A stretch of 51,380 nucleotides of DNA from Vibrio sp. (GTDB lineage: Bacteria; Pseudomonadota; Gammaproteobacteria; Enterobacterales; Vibrionaceae): the NCBI GenBank assembly GCA_028131545.1, contig JAOICL010000015.1, positions 1-51,380 on the forward strand. Reading direction: 5' to 3'. A model generated the notes under the pieces. That model was not told where the DNA came from. It made no database searches and was given only the letters and a program-made list of their open reading frames with translations. Positions 34,855-43,020 of the stretch are shown here, in pieces (position 1 is the stretch's first letter; every line of letters begins with the position of its first letter). Position numbers and translations under genes: made by a program.

Positions 34855-35832
34855 GAAAAAATGAACTAAAAGCTGGTTTAGCGATCAGATCTTTCGACCA
34901 AGAAGGACTCATCACTAAGGAACCAGCTATGCATAAAATAGTAGACTTATTTTGTCATGTCGATGACTTTTGTAAGGCTTTTATGCCTCAATGGCAAAAA
35001 CTTCAGATTGAAAATGGTGAGAGGAAACGAAATCGCAAAGGCCGCATGTCGGAAAGTGAAATCATGACCATTATTATTGCCTTTCATATGTCCCATCACC
35101 GTGACTTTAAGAATTTTTATCTGGGATTAATCTGTCGATATTATAGAAATGACTTTCCTGCTTTACTCAGCTATACGCGCTTTCTGGAAGTGATGCCATC
35201 AGTACTTATTCCTTTAAGCTCTTTCTTTACTCACGTGAAGGGAGAGCCGACAGGTATTGAGTTCATTGATTCTACGAGTATTAAAGTGTGTCATAACTTG
35301 CGCATACCACGGCACAAGGTTTTCAAGGGAACGGCAGCAAGAGGGAAAGGCACAATGGGTTGGTTTTATGGTTTCAAGCTTCACATCATTACGAATCATC
35401 TTGGCGATATCGTTGCAGCAAAACTGACGCCGGCAAATACCGATGACAGAAAACCAGTACGTGAATTATCTAAAGGGTTAATCGATAGGCTTTATGCAGA
35501 TAAAGGCTATATAAGCAAAGCCTTAACTGAAGACTTAAAATCTGATGGTATTACTCTCATCACGACTCATAAGAAAAACATAAAACCAAAGGTATTAGCA
35601 GCTTGGGACAGAGCGATGTTGTCAAAAAGGTTCATTATTGAGACTATCAATGACCAACTGAAAAACATCTCTCAAATTGAACATTCTCGGCATAGAAGCC
35701 TGCATGGGTTCATGTTGAACTTGCTTGGCGGCCTAATTGCTTACTGTTTAAAACCAGAAAAACCATCACTTAATATCTCAAGCACTGAAAAGACGGGGCT
35801 GATGGCAATGTCTTAAACCGATCTCAGGTTAA
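34835..35832 (+). mobile_element. IS982-family insertion sequence (about 1.0 kb)
   Basis: The ends form an imperfect 21-bp inverted repeat: left TTAACCTGAACTCGG... at 34835-34855 and right, read on the minus strand, TTAACCTGAGATCGG... from 35832 to 35812, with 17 of 21 bases matching. One intact transposase gene lies between them. No clear target duplication was found. The left end interrupts the malic enzyme fragment, and the right flank is not malic enzyme sequence, so flanking DNA was deleted or rearranged. Confidence 0.88.
34929..35816 (+). CDS. IS982-family transposase (intact)
   Basis: This full-length 295-residue DDE transposase shows the catalytic acids: first Asp in GIEFIDSTSIKVCHN, second in RLYADKGYIS, and Glu in KRFIIETINDQLKN, with the family stretches GWFYGFKLHIITNHLGDIVA (in part) and HSRHRSLHGFMLNLLGGL. 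ATG 34929 is preceded by AAGGAACCAGCT, where AAGGA is the ribosome binding site. That site lies in one arm of an inverted repeat (34871-34881 with 34915-34928), so translation may be damped. No frameshift seen, so the element could still move. Confidence 0.93.
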   Translation: MHKIVDLFCHVDDFCKAFMPQWQKLQIENGERKRNRKGRMSESEIMTIIIAFHMSHHRDFKNFYLGLICRYYRNDFPALLSYTRFLEVMPSVLIPLSSFFTHVKGEPTGIEFIDSTSIKVCHNLRIPRHKVFKGTAARGKGTMGWFYGFKLHIITNHLGDIVAAKLTPANTDDRKPVRELSKGLIDRLYADKGYISKALTEDLKSDGITLITTHKKNIKPKVLAAWDRAMLSKRFIIETINDQLKNISQIEHSRHRSLHGFMLNLLGGLIAYCLKPEKPSLNISSTEKTGLMAMS

Positions 35833-35988
35833 TTAAATTCGCTTTTCTATCAATAATCCCTGCATTTAATCCTGTAAATTTTCTCACAGAACTCAAATTG
35901 CTCTTGAAGCAATAAGAGAAAGTAATTCTATTTCCTAGCGAAAATGAAAACAACGTTCTTTCGAAAAAGACCTTTATATTCTGTTAAA

Positions 35989-36848
35989 TTAAAAATTCTC
36001 AATACCATTTATGGTACTCTGTAAAGCTACAATATCTATCTCACCTCCATAAACATCATAAGTAATACCACCCTGCCTATGACCCAACAACGCAGCCACA
36101 AAAGCCATTTCAGTGCCTTGATTCTTCAAGCGATTAAGAATGTATGTCTGAAATGATACATACCCTTCCCTTCAAACTGAGAGCCGTATTCTTTCGAGAA
36201 CCATTCTGAAATATAAGACGAATACCCCCCTTTCTGGCTAAAAGTTAACTCTGGGAATATATGACCTGTTCGGGAAGCTTGTGCATACTCCACAAAACCT
36301 AATTTAATCAGTCGATGATGAATAGGAATAAGGCATTTAGCCGAAGCATTTTTTACTCGTTGATTACCATAAGTATCATTAACCTCAATCACCCATATAC
36401 CTTCAACCAGCTTTATGTTTTCACTATGTAGCTGTGCTGCTTCATTTGGTCGCATGCCTGTATGTAGACACAATAGCGGTATCCAGTATTTAGAATGTTG
36501 CTCTTGTTTGGTTTTTTGATTCTTAGGTATATGTTTTTTCTTAAATAAAGGTGTATTTAAGATGGCTTTAATCTCTTTATCCGTAAGGGTTCACGTTGTT
36601 TCTGTTAGCTCGATATTCAGGTGGTGATCAGAGCTTACAAAATGAGAGCATTGACGTCGAATATCAAACTCTAGTTGTAGTGCGAGTAGCTTTGCGGTTT
36701 CAGAGGTGATTTTGCCTAATGATTTTTTGAACTCGGATTTGTTGCTAAAGAGTTCTCGATGAGGTTTAGGGATTTGGAGTCGAAACTGCCAATAACCAGT
36801 TTTGGATAGCGTCAAATATCTCATGTTAGTACCAGATCTTAGTACCAC
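35989..36848 (-). pseudogene. Decayed tyrosine-recombinase integrase (DUF6538-type N-terminus)
   Basis: On the minus strand, MRYLTLSKTGYWQFRLQIPKPH (ATG 36824, in part) is a DUF6538-like start. The frame then hits TGA near 36591, continues in frame as LTDKEIKAILNTPLF and LLCLHTGMRPNEAAQLHSENI (in part; catalytic Arg), then MYHFRHTFLIA (His-x-x-Arg) before a frameshift near 36130. In the new frame it ends LLGHRQGGITYDVYGGEI (catalytic His and Tyr), stop at 35989. The middle is too short for a normal integrase, so an internal deletion is also likely. It sits about 100 bases from the 3' end of ffs, on the same strand: a typical placement for an element integrated at an RNA gene. Confidence 0.85.
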
Positions 36849-36920
36849 ATTCCGTTTTTAAGGGGATTTTACGTGTTTATTAGGTTTAACACTTTGATAT
36901 TTAAAGAAGATATTTGGATT

Positions 36921-37026
36921 GGGTGGGGACCCAGCCACATCCCGGCACACGAATCATCCGCTGCGGCTGCTTCCTTCCGGATCTGACCGAGTTCACGAAC
37001 TATCGTTGCGGGAGGACCAAGCCCCC
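36921..37026 (-). ncRNA. ffs: Signal recognition particle 4.5S RNA
   Basis: Read on the minus strand, the RNA begins GGGGGCTTGGTCCTCCCGCAA, has the conserved SRP domain IV GGTCAGATCCGGAAGGAAGCAGC (both in part) with the GGAA tetraloop and symmetric loop, then GTGTGCCGGGATG, and ends GGGTCCCCACCC. The 5' and 3' ends pair. This is the Ffh-binding RNA for cotranslational targeting of inner-membrane proteins. A decayed integrase follows its 3' end. Exact ends are estimated by comparison with E. coli 4.5S RNA. Confidence 0.97.
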
Positions 37027-37083
37027 ATAGGTGACTTTGAAACTGTCTTTTTAGAAAAGTCAGTGTCTTTCAAAGTTGAAACG

Positions 37084-37112
37084 ATTATTCCTTATCCTTA
37101 GATCGAATGCAA
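37084..37112 (-). promoter_or_regulatory. Promoter of ffs
   Basis: On the minus strand TTGCAT (37112-37107) is followed after 17 bases by AATAAT (37089-37084). The start would lie about 50 bases before the mature 5' end, giving a precursor leader. That leader contains an inverted repeat (ACTTTGAAA at one side, TTTCAAAGT at the other, 37033-37075). Confidence 0.7.
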
Positions 37113-37192
37113 GCGTAGAGTATCAATTATCCCTTTCTTTATACTTGAATGATTATTTTTAAAACAACTTTCACGTTCTATCGTTACTGTCT

Positions 37193-37927
37193 TTAAATTT
37201 TTTCGCCATTAGCGATGCACTTTAGGATGTAATCGGTCATCCAAGCAACGCCAAGTAACGAAAGCCAAACAACAAAAATAGTATTGTTCACCTCAACAGT
37301 GGGTAACGCGATTAATGTTACAAATGCAAACGTAGGCAAAGCCCAATACACCACCGAGCCAAGTGAGTAGCTTTTGTGTGCATAAAATAAGCAGATTCCC
37401 ATAACAAACAACGTCGACAGCAACGCTGTCTCTTGCTCAAAGCCAAGGAACCACAATACCGGAATCAGCGTACCAGTCGACCATAATCGTGGAGAGTGAG
37501 AAGACCAATGATAGCTCCCCCACCAGAAGCCTATTACGCTCATACTTTGTATCACAGTCGCCAACGCACTCCCTTCTAAGACATGGGTTAGCTGGCCAAT
37601 GACCACGCCTGCAATTAATGTGAAGGTGATGCTTAAGACACTCCAAACAGTCAGATTACTGCTGTATTGAGAGAAGATGATGGATAAAATAGGTAATATA
37701 AGCAATAACATCAACGACAAGTCAATCGGCTGATAAGTCATCGCGATGCCATAGACCAAAGCACACCCGAGTGTCATCATATTAGAGGGTTTTAAAGAAG
37801 CGGTTGCCCAAAGAACCGGAGCTGCAACAATGATAGGTAGCATCTCACCATCCACTTGAGGTAGTAACTTCGTAGATAATGTCACCATAAAGGTGGCAAT
37901 AATAAATAAAATAGCCGCCAGTAGCAT
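37193..37927 (-). CDS. Integral membrane protein of unknown function (244 residues)
   Basis: I do not recognise the family. The protein is almost entirely hydrophobic, with about seven or eight predicted membrane helices, starting MLLAAILFIIATFMVTLSTK and ending with a short basic tail (DYILKCIANGEKI). No transporter or enzyme motif was seen. It follows on the same strand upstream of ffs but has its own region; the ffs promoter lies between them. Codon use is like its neighbours. Confidence 0.65.
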   Translation of the reverse strand: MLLAAILFIIATFMVTLSTKLLPQVDGEMLPIIVAAPVLWATASLKPSNMMTLGCALVYGIAMTYQPIDLSLMLLLILPILSIIFSQYSSNLTVWSVLSITFTLIAGVVIGQLTHVLEGSALATVIQSMSVIGFWWGSYHWSSHSPRLWSTGTLIPVLWFLGFEQETALLSTLFVMGICLFYAHKSYSLGSVVYWALPTFAFVTLIALPTVEVNNTIFVVWLSLLGVAWMTDYILKCIANGEKI

Positions 37928-38147
37928 GATACGTCCTTGTGTGATAAATTTTTTCCTTTACTTTAAAGCAAACATTAAGGGGCACCAACTAACATATCTA
38001 GTAATACTCATTAACATTGTAAGAAAATGTGATTAACAACTCATCCTCTCTCGTTTTATTCTCTTTTAATCTATTTTTCACCTTGCACAACAACTCATCC
38101 GACCACTACAATTAGAGCTGTCCATGATTGATGAAACTGAGGGAAAT

Positions 38148-39005
38148 ATGAGTAAGGCATTAGACGAACTCTTAACGATATTAAAACTAGAACGTTTAGA
38201 AGAAGGGCTATTTTGTGGAGAAAGTGAAAATTTGGGCTTTCCTCAAGTGTACGGAGGCCAGGTTATTGGGCAGGCGCTCTCAGCGGCTCATCATACTGTC
38301 GAAACCCACCTTACGGCTAATTCATTCCATAGCTACTTTTTGCTCCCTGGTGATTGCAATAAGCCAATTATCTACGATGTAGAAAACTTAAGAGATGGAA
38401 AGAGCTTCAGTACTCGACGTGTGAAGGCAATACAGAATGGCCGCCCTATTTTTTATCTGACGGTATCATACCATGGTGAATCTCCTGGTTTAGAGCACCA
38501 AAAAACAATGCCACACACACCCACAGAAGATCAACTCCTCTCGCAAACTGACCTCGCTAATCAAATCGCTGATTTACTGCCTCCAGCGGCCAAGGAAGCG
38601 TTTTGTGTAGAAAGACCCATCATTACTAAACCGGTGACGGTAGTCAATCCATTAAAGCCACATAAGACAGAGGCTACTCAATATCTTTGGATAAAGGCGA
38701 ATGGAACATTACCTTCCGATTCTCTCGTCCATCAGTATGTTTTAGCTTATGCGTCAGATTGGGGATTTTTGCCTACCGCTTTACAGCCTCATGGCATTTC
38801 TTTTATGAATCCAGGCTTACAAATTGCCACCGTTGACCATTCAATGTGGTTTCATCGAGAATTTGATATGAATGACTGGCTTCTGTACGCGATAGAAAGC
38901 CCAATTGCTCATAATTCGAGAGGGTTTGTTCGTGGTGAAATATATAATCAGGAGGGTTTATTAGTCGCTTCTAGCGCTCAAGAAGGGGTATTAAGAAAGC
39001 GATAA
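38148..39005 (+). CDS. tesB: Acyl-CoA thioesterase II
   Basis: TesB hydrolyses medium and long acyl-CoAs to free fatty acids. The 285-residue product has two hot-dog domains: [44 protein letters not shown] and [17 protein letters not shown] in the first (in part), and [37 protein letters not shown] (in part) and [14 protein letters not shown] in the second. Catalytic Asp of ASDW is present. ATG 38148 (MSKALDELL) has TGAGGGAAAT before it and fits E. coli MSQALKNLL; the frame extends to 38124. Confidence 0.95.
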   Translation: MSKALDELLTILKLERLEEGLFCGESENLGFPQVYGGQVIGQALSAAHHTVETHLTANSFHSYFLLPGDCNKPIIYDVENLRDGKSFSTRRVKAIQNGRPIFYLTVSYHGESPGLEHQKTMPHTPTEDQLLSQTDLANQIADLLPPAAKEAFCVERPIITKPVTVVNPLKPHKTEATQYLWIKANGTLPSDSLVHQYVLAYASDWGFLPTALQPHGISFMNPGLQIATVDHSMWFHREFDMNDWLLYAIESPIAHNSRGFVRGEIYNQEGLLVASSAQEGVLRKR

Positions 39006-39115
39006 TTATATAAATTACCCCCCCATATTTTGTTTATAAAACATAAAGTATTTTATCGAGTTTAAATATTTAAAATAACAACTATAAATAAGATGAAATA
39101 ATGAGATCTAAGTCC

Positions 39116-39177
39116 ATTAATTTTCATTGAAAATTAATTTTTAGTGATTGTATTTCAATGTAATAAAGGGATATAGT
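39116..39177 (+). promoter_or_regulatory. Palindrome and promoter upstream of the RpoS-like sigma gene
   Basis: ATTAATTTTC and GAAAATTAAT flank ATT, forming a perfect 23-base dyad at 39116-39138. Then TTGTAT (39148-39153) and TATAGT (39172-39177), 18 bases apart, make a plausible promoter. The dyad just before the -35 could bind a dimeric regulator. The protein is not identified; the dyad only loosely resembles LuxR/LitR sites. Confidence 0.5.
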
Positions 39178-39215
39178 AACCGAACAGTAAACAAACTAGC
39201 TATTGAGAGAGTAAT

Positions 39216-40097
39216 ATGGATGTAACAGCTCAAGAAAAGCAGGAAGCTTCTAGTTCGGTTTCTATCGAATCCTTGTACATGAGAGAGCTTGCTCGATACC
39301 CGTTGCTTAAAGCAAAAGAAGAGCACGCTGTAGCAGTCGAAGTCAAAAGTGGCAGCAAAGCCGCTCGTCAGAAGATGATTAATTCTAATCTACGCCTTGT
39401 TGTTAATGTGGCTAAAAAGCATTTAGGCCGTGGCCTAGACTTTTCTGACTTAGTTAACGAAGGCAACATTGGTCTGATTCATGCTGTTGAGAAATTTGAG
39501 CCTGATTTAGGTTATCGTTTTTCAACCTACGCTATGTGGTGGATTAAACAATCTATCGATCGTGCAATAATGAACCAAGCTCGTACGATTCGCATCCCTG
39601 TACACAAAGTGAAAGAAATTCGTCAATGTTATAACGCAATGACTGAGCTCAGAAAAGAAGGTGTGAAGGATCCTACACCTGAATTGATCGCGAAGAAGTT
39701 GGGTATTGAAACAAACAAAGTTGCTGAAATGCTGCGTTTAAATGAGGATTCTATCTCGTTAAATCACAGTTGGGGCAATTCTGAGAATGAAGCCTCTGAG
39801 CTACTTCAGACGATTCATGATGAAGATATTTTTGATCATCCAGAAAATTCAATGATGACAAAGAATCTTCACTCTGCACTCAATAGCATTGTGACTGAAC
39901 TCCCTGAGAAGCACCGTAATATTATCAATTTACGCTATGGCTTGAATGACGGCGAACCACAAACTCTTGGTTACGTTGCTGAAATGCTCGGAATCAGTCG
40001 TGAACGTGTTAGACAAATTCAAAACCAAACACTGAATACATTAAAAGATAAATTGCGTAAGCAAAGTATCGATAAAGAAAGTTTAGCTGAAGTGTAA
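39216..40097 (+). CDS. RpoS-like sigma-70 family factor (RpoQ-type paralogue)
   Basis: This 293-residue group-2 sigma factor has a region 1.2/2 core of SNLRLVVNVAKKHLGRGLDFSDLVNEGNIGLIHAVEKFEPDLGYRFSTYAMWWIKQSIDRAIMNQARTIRIPVH (quoted in fragments here: LRLVVNVAKK, DLVNEGNIGLIHAVEKFEP, STYAMWWIKQSIDRAI). Region 4 has GYVAEMLGISRERVRQIQ. It resembles RpoS but is shorter, with a short N-terminus and a divergent C-terminus (RKQSIDKESLAEV). Aliivibrio has such an RpoS-like factor, RpoQ, linked to quorum sensing, motility and biofilm. Which paralogue this is needs the rest of the genome. It is a single gene with its own terminator. Confidence 0.85.
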   Translation: MDVTAQEKQEASSSVSIESLYMRELARYPLLKAKEEHAVAVEVKSGSKAARQKMINSNLRLVVNVAKKHLGRGLDFSDLVNEGNIGLIHAVEKFEPDLGYRFSTYAMWWIKQSIDRAIMNQARTIRIPVHKVKEIRQCYNAMTELRKEGVKDPTPELIAKKLGIETNKVAEMLRLNEDSISLNHSWGNSENEASELLQTIHDEDIFDHPENSMMTKNLHSALNSIVTELPEKHRNIINLRYGLNDGEPQTLGYVAEMLGISRERVRQIQNQTLNTLKDKLRKQSIDKESLAEV

Positions 40098-40124
40098 TAG
40101 AGTATCGCACAGCATTACATTTAA

Positions 40125-40159
40125 TAAAAAAGCAAACCCTATCAGGTTTGCTTTTTTTT
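40125..40159 (+). terminator. Terminator of the sigma factor gene
   Basis: AAAAAAGCAAACC (40126-40138) pairs with GGTTTGCTTTTTT (40145-40157), followed by TTG. It is a strong, near-symmetric terminator. Confidence 0.93.
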
Positions 40160-40225
40160 GTTTTAGATATACTTAGTTTACGCCAGTATCATACTGCTAC
40201 GTACTAACACTCTTATAATAAATGT

Positions 40226-40588
40226 TTATTTTGCTTGCTTAGCTTCAAATGCCGCTAATTGCTCTGGTGTTGCTGGTTGTTGATGGTTCTCTTTCCACTC
40301 GTTATACGTCATGCCATAAACACGCTCTCTCGCATCATCCATATCAAGCTCAACACCTAAGCTATCCGCTTCTGCCTTGTACCATTTACTAAAACAATTA
40401 CGACAAAATCCAGCAAGGATCATTAGATCTATATTTTGTACTTCTTTATTATCATCAAGATGAGCTAATAAACGACGAAATGCTGCTGCATCTAACTTAT
40501 CTTGTTGCTCTTGGCTAAGTGTTTGATGTTTGAATGCCGCTGCCGTTTTATTTTCTGAGATATTATTTTCTTTTTTAATTACTGTCAT
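40226..40588 (-). CDS. DUF1244 family protein
   Basis: This 120-residue protein has the DUF1244 core: AAAFRRLLAHLDDNKEVQNIDLM (in part), the conserved cysteines in AGFCRNCFSKWYKAEADSLG, and ARERVYGMTYNEWKENHQ. The N-terminal 35 residues are an extra lysine/asparagine-rich tail. Function unknown in the family; the conserved CxxC pattern suggests metal or redox binding. AAGGAG before ATG 40588 makes this the start (an in-frame ATG lies at 40609). Separated from the Tim44-like gene upstream by a terminator. Confidence 0.85.
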   Translation of the reverse strand: MTVIKKENNISENKTAAAFKHQTLSQEQQDKLDAAAFRRLLAHLDDNKEVQNIDLMILAGFCRNCFSKWYKAEADSLGVELDMDDARERVYGMTYNEWKENHQQPATPEQLAAFEAKQAK

Positions 40589-40610
40589 AAGTAGCTCCTT
40601 TTCGCTCAAT

Positions 40611-40640
40611 AAAAAACCCAGTCATTAACTGGGTTTTTTA
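40611..40640 (-). terminator. Terminator of the Tim44-like gene
   Basis: AAAAAACCCAGT (40611-40622) pairs with ACTGGGTTTTTT (40629-40640). The long T-run on either strand marks it as the end of the Tim44-like transcript. Confidence 0.88.
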
Positions 40641-40674
40641 TATTTAATAAGTAAGATTAAATAATCAATGAATA

Positions 40675-41586
40675 TTATTCAATACCTACAATTAACCATG
40701 GTGCATTTGGTAACATGAGATCACGCTCTAAATGCCATACATCTTTAATATCTTCTTCTACACTTTCAACCGTATCACGGTAGCGACCACTGAACTGAAT
40801 ACTCAGCTCTGCTGTCGTTCTATTATGATTGGCGCGTACGATTTCAGCATCAACAAACATGACTTCCGTATGTTGCTGACCATCAAGTGTTGCTCGTTCT
40901 TTCGATAATTCATTGAAAATTTCAGGGGAAACATATTCCTGAATTTTATCCAATTCATTCTCATTCCAAGCTGATTGAATCGTTTTATAGTGCTCGCGAG
41001 AGCCGCTAATAAATGCAGTTTGGTCAAAGCCTGGTGGGTAGTTATGCGGAACATCACTTGCCATGCTCGCACTACCAAAGCCACCGCTAACCGGTGCATT
41101 CGTGTTATCTGTCGCTTGTTTAAACTGAGCATGTTGTGGCTTATCAAAGCTTGGTGCCTCTGTGGGCGCTTGTGCACCGAAAGCGGGTTTTTGATTACCC
41201 GGATTCATACGACTTTGATTCATACTGCCCTGCTTCGATGCAAGCACTTTACGTAAGATTTTGAAACCAATAAAGGCAATCAATGCCATGATTAAAATAT
41301 CCATAAATTGCATGCCTTCAAAAGCCCCGCCAGCAAATAAAGCTGCCAGTAGGCCACCCGCTAGAAGACCACCTAATAAGCCTCCCATTAAGCCTTTTTT
41401 AGAGCTTTGACCCGCCGGTGAACCCTTTTGAATTGTACTGGTATCTTGTGGTTTACTCTTTGGAGCTGGCGCTGTTTTAAAGCTTTTACCAAAAGATTTA
41501 CCACCACCAAATTTTTTAGCTTCCGTAACTGGCGACATCACAACAGCCACCATGAGTAGAGCAACGAATGAGAATAATCGCTTCAT
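40675..41586 (-). CDS. Tim44-like domain protein, membrane-associated
   Basis: This 303-residue protein begins with a signal peptide or anchor (MKRLFSFVALLMVAVVMSPV) followed by a Gly/Lys/Ser-rich region. A glycine-rich hydrophobic segment follows (about residues 65-115, GLLGGLLAGGLLAALFAGGA and MDILIMALIAFIGFKIL). The C-terminal Tim44-like domain occupies about 180-303 (REHYKTIQSAWNENELDKIQEYVSPEIF in part, and HLERDLMLPNAPWLIVGIE). Bacterial members are widespread but their function is unclear. It lies between the MenC-like gene and a terminator, 130 bases after the MenC-like stop. Confidence 0.87.
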   Translation of the reverse strand: MKRLFSFVALLMVAVVMSPVTEAKKFGGGKSFGKSFKTAPAPKSKPQDTSTIQKGSPAGQSSKKGLMGGLLGGLLAGGLLAALFAGGAFEGMQFMDILIMALIAFIGFKILRKVLASKQGSMNQSRMNPGNQKPAFGAQAPTEAPSFDKPQHAQFKQATDNTNAPVSGGFGSASMASDVPHNYPPGFDQTAFISGSREHYKTIQSAWNENELDKIQEYVSPEIFNELSKERATLDGQQHTEVMFVDAEIVRANHNRTTAELSIQFSGRYRDTVESVEEDIKDVWHLERDLMLPNAPWLIVGIE

Positions 41587-41716
41587 ATATATCCTTTTAC
41601 TGTACAGAGTATGTGTAAGTTACTGACAGGATAGCGTGTCATCCCTTATAAAGAAATATCTAGTAACAAAAACATGAGCTAGGATGTAACAAAATGTTAA
41701 ATACTGGCTATTTTGC

Positions 41717-42742
41717 CTAAAGAATCGGCGGTGCATCGATAGAGCATGCACTATCCCACTCGAGAACAAGCTCATTACTTCCTACTAGTGGTGCACTTGA
41801 TAAAGACCACGGTTCTATCACCTGACAAGTATACCCATCCAGATTATCTAATAAAGGCGTCCCTTCTGGAATCAAGCATTTTGATAAACCTGCTAAACGA
41901 TTTAACCCAACGGTCGTTTCAAGTGTCGAGCCAATGATCGGCTGTATACCCATCTTTTGAATACGAGCAATCAACTCCGAGGTTTGTGAAATGGAGCCGA
42001 TTAACATTGGTTTAACAACAATGGCTTTAACCCCCGTAAAATCCTTCAAAGGCAAATCATGAATCGTCATATGATTTTGATACATGAGCTGATAAAAGGT
42101 TTCATCCCACGCGACAGGCAATCCGGTATCAATAGCAAAGGATAAGCTTTCTTCTGGCGTTTGACAGGGGTCTAAAATGAATTGAATTTTTTCACGCATG
42201 GTCGGCGTTAATGTATTAGCAAATGCTTTCGCTTGTACCAGCGTCCATTGCTTTTTACCGATTAATCTCAGTTTTGTATTCGTACATAACTTAATGATTT
42301 CTTTTATCTTAACCGCATCTTTTTCGATATGCTGCTCACCTAATGTATAGGTTAACACATCCGGACTATAACTGAGCAAGGACAACTCAAAGTGGTCATG
42401 ATACTTAATGGCTGGGCGTAATCCTTCAATGTACTGACATGGTAACGCTTCATCAAGATCCGCCAGCGCGGTCGAAAATCCAAACGCAACGGAAGGTGAC
42501 AACGCATCGACGTTCACACTTTCACCTCGTAACCATAAGTACGCAGCATCGATAACTTGATGCTTCGCTTGAGGTAAGTTTTCCACACTCAGGTGAGGTA
42601 ATGGTGCAATTTCACTGCGTGCCACTTTAGAGCCATCTTTGAGCTCAATAATTAGACCTGATCGATATTGATGTTCAACACCACCTAAATACTGCTTTGG
42701 TAACATTTGGAGATTATATGAGTAAAGCTTAACTGATTTCAT
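41717..42742 (-). CDS. o-Succinylbenzoate synthase (MenC) homologue lacking most catalytic residues
   Basis: The 341-residue sequence aligns with MenC (enolase superfamily) over its length: SEIAPLPHLSVENLPQAK, PSVAFGFSTALADLDEALP, VAWDETFYQLM and VVKPMLIGSISQTSELI. In E. coli MenC, K131/K133, D161, E190, D213 and K235 do catalysis and metal binding. Here the same positions read T131-Y-T133, I161 (LRLIGKKQW for LRLDANRAW) and L190 (FILDPC for FLEEPC). Only D213 and the second lysine (VVKP) survive. It is therefore probably not an o-succinylbenzoate synthase. It also lacks men-gene neighbours. The frame is intact, so a new role or recent loss is possible. Confidence 0.8.
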   Translation of the reverse strand: MKSVKLYSYNLQMLPKQYLGGVEHQYRSGLIIELKDGSKVARSEIAPLPHLSVENLPQAKHQVIDAAYLWLRGESVNVDALSPSVAFGFSTALADLDEALPCQYIEGLRPAIKYHDHFELSLLSYSPDVLTYTLGEQHIEKDAVKIKEIIKLCTNTKLRLIGKKQWTLVQAKAFANTLTPTMREKIQFILDPCQTPEESLSFAIDTGLPVAWDETFYQLMYQNHMTIHDLPLKDFTGVKAIVVKPMLIGSISQTSELIARIQKMGIQPIIGSTLETTVGLNRLAGLSKCLIPEGTPLLDNLDGYTCQVIEPWSLSSAPLVGSNELVLEWDSACSIDAPPIL

Positions 42743-43020
42743 TCGTACATCCTTATCCTATAACATTTTGTTAATGCTATTATTCGTTACAACATTCCTT
42801 TCTCATTATTAACATTAAGGTAAATTGCCGAACCAAATGTAAAGATTTCGTTAAATTACTGTGATTATGACTCAAGTTATACCCACTAGTTCCTTCTTTT
42901 GGTCAATAAACCGTCTGATTTTTTCACCTATCTTGTTTTTGTTAATTAAGTGTTTCTTAATAGGTGGTTTTTAGGTAACTTAGAGAAATACGTCATCTTA
43001 GATAAACAAGGAAGTCATCT

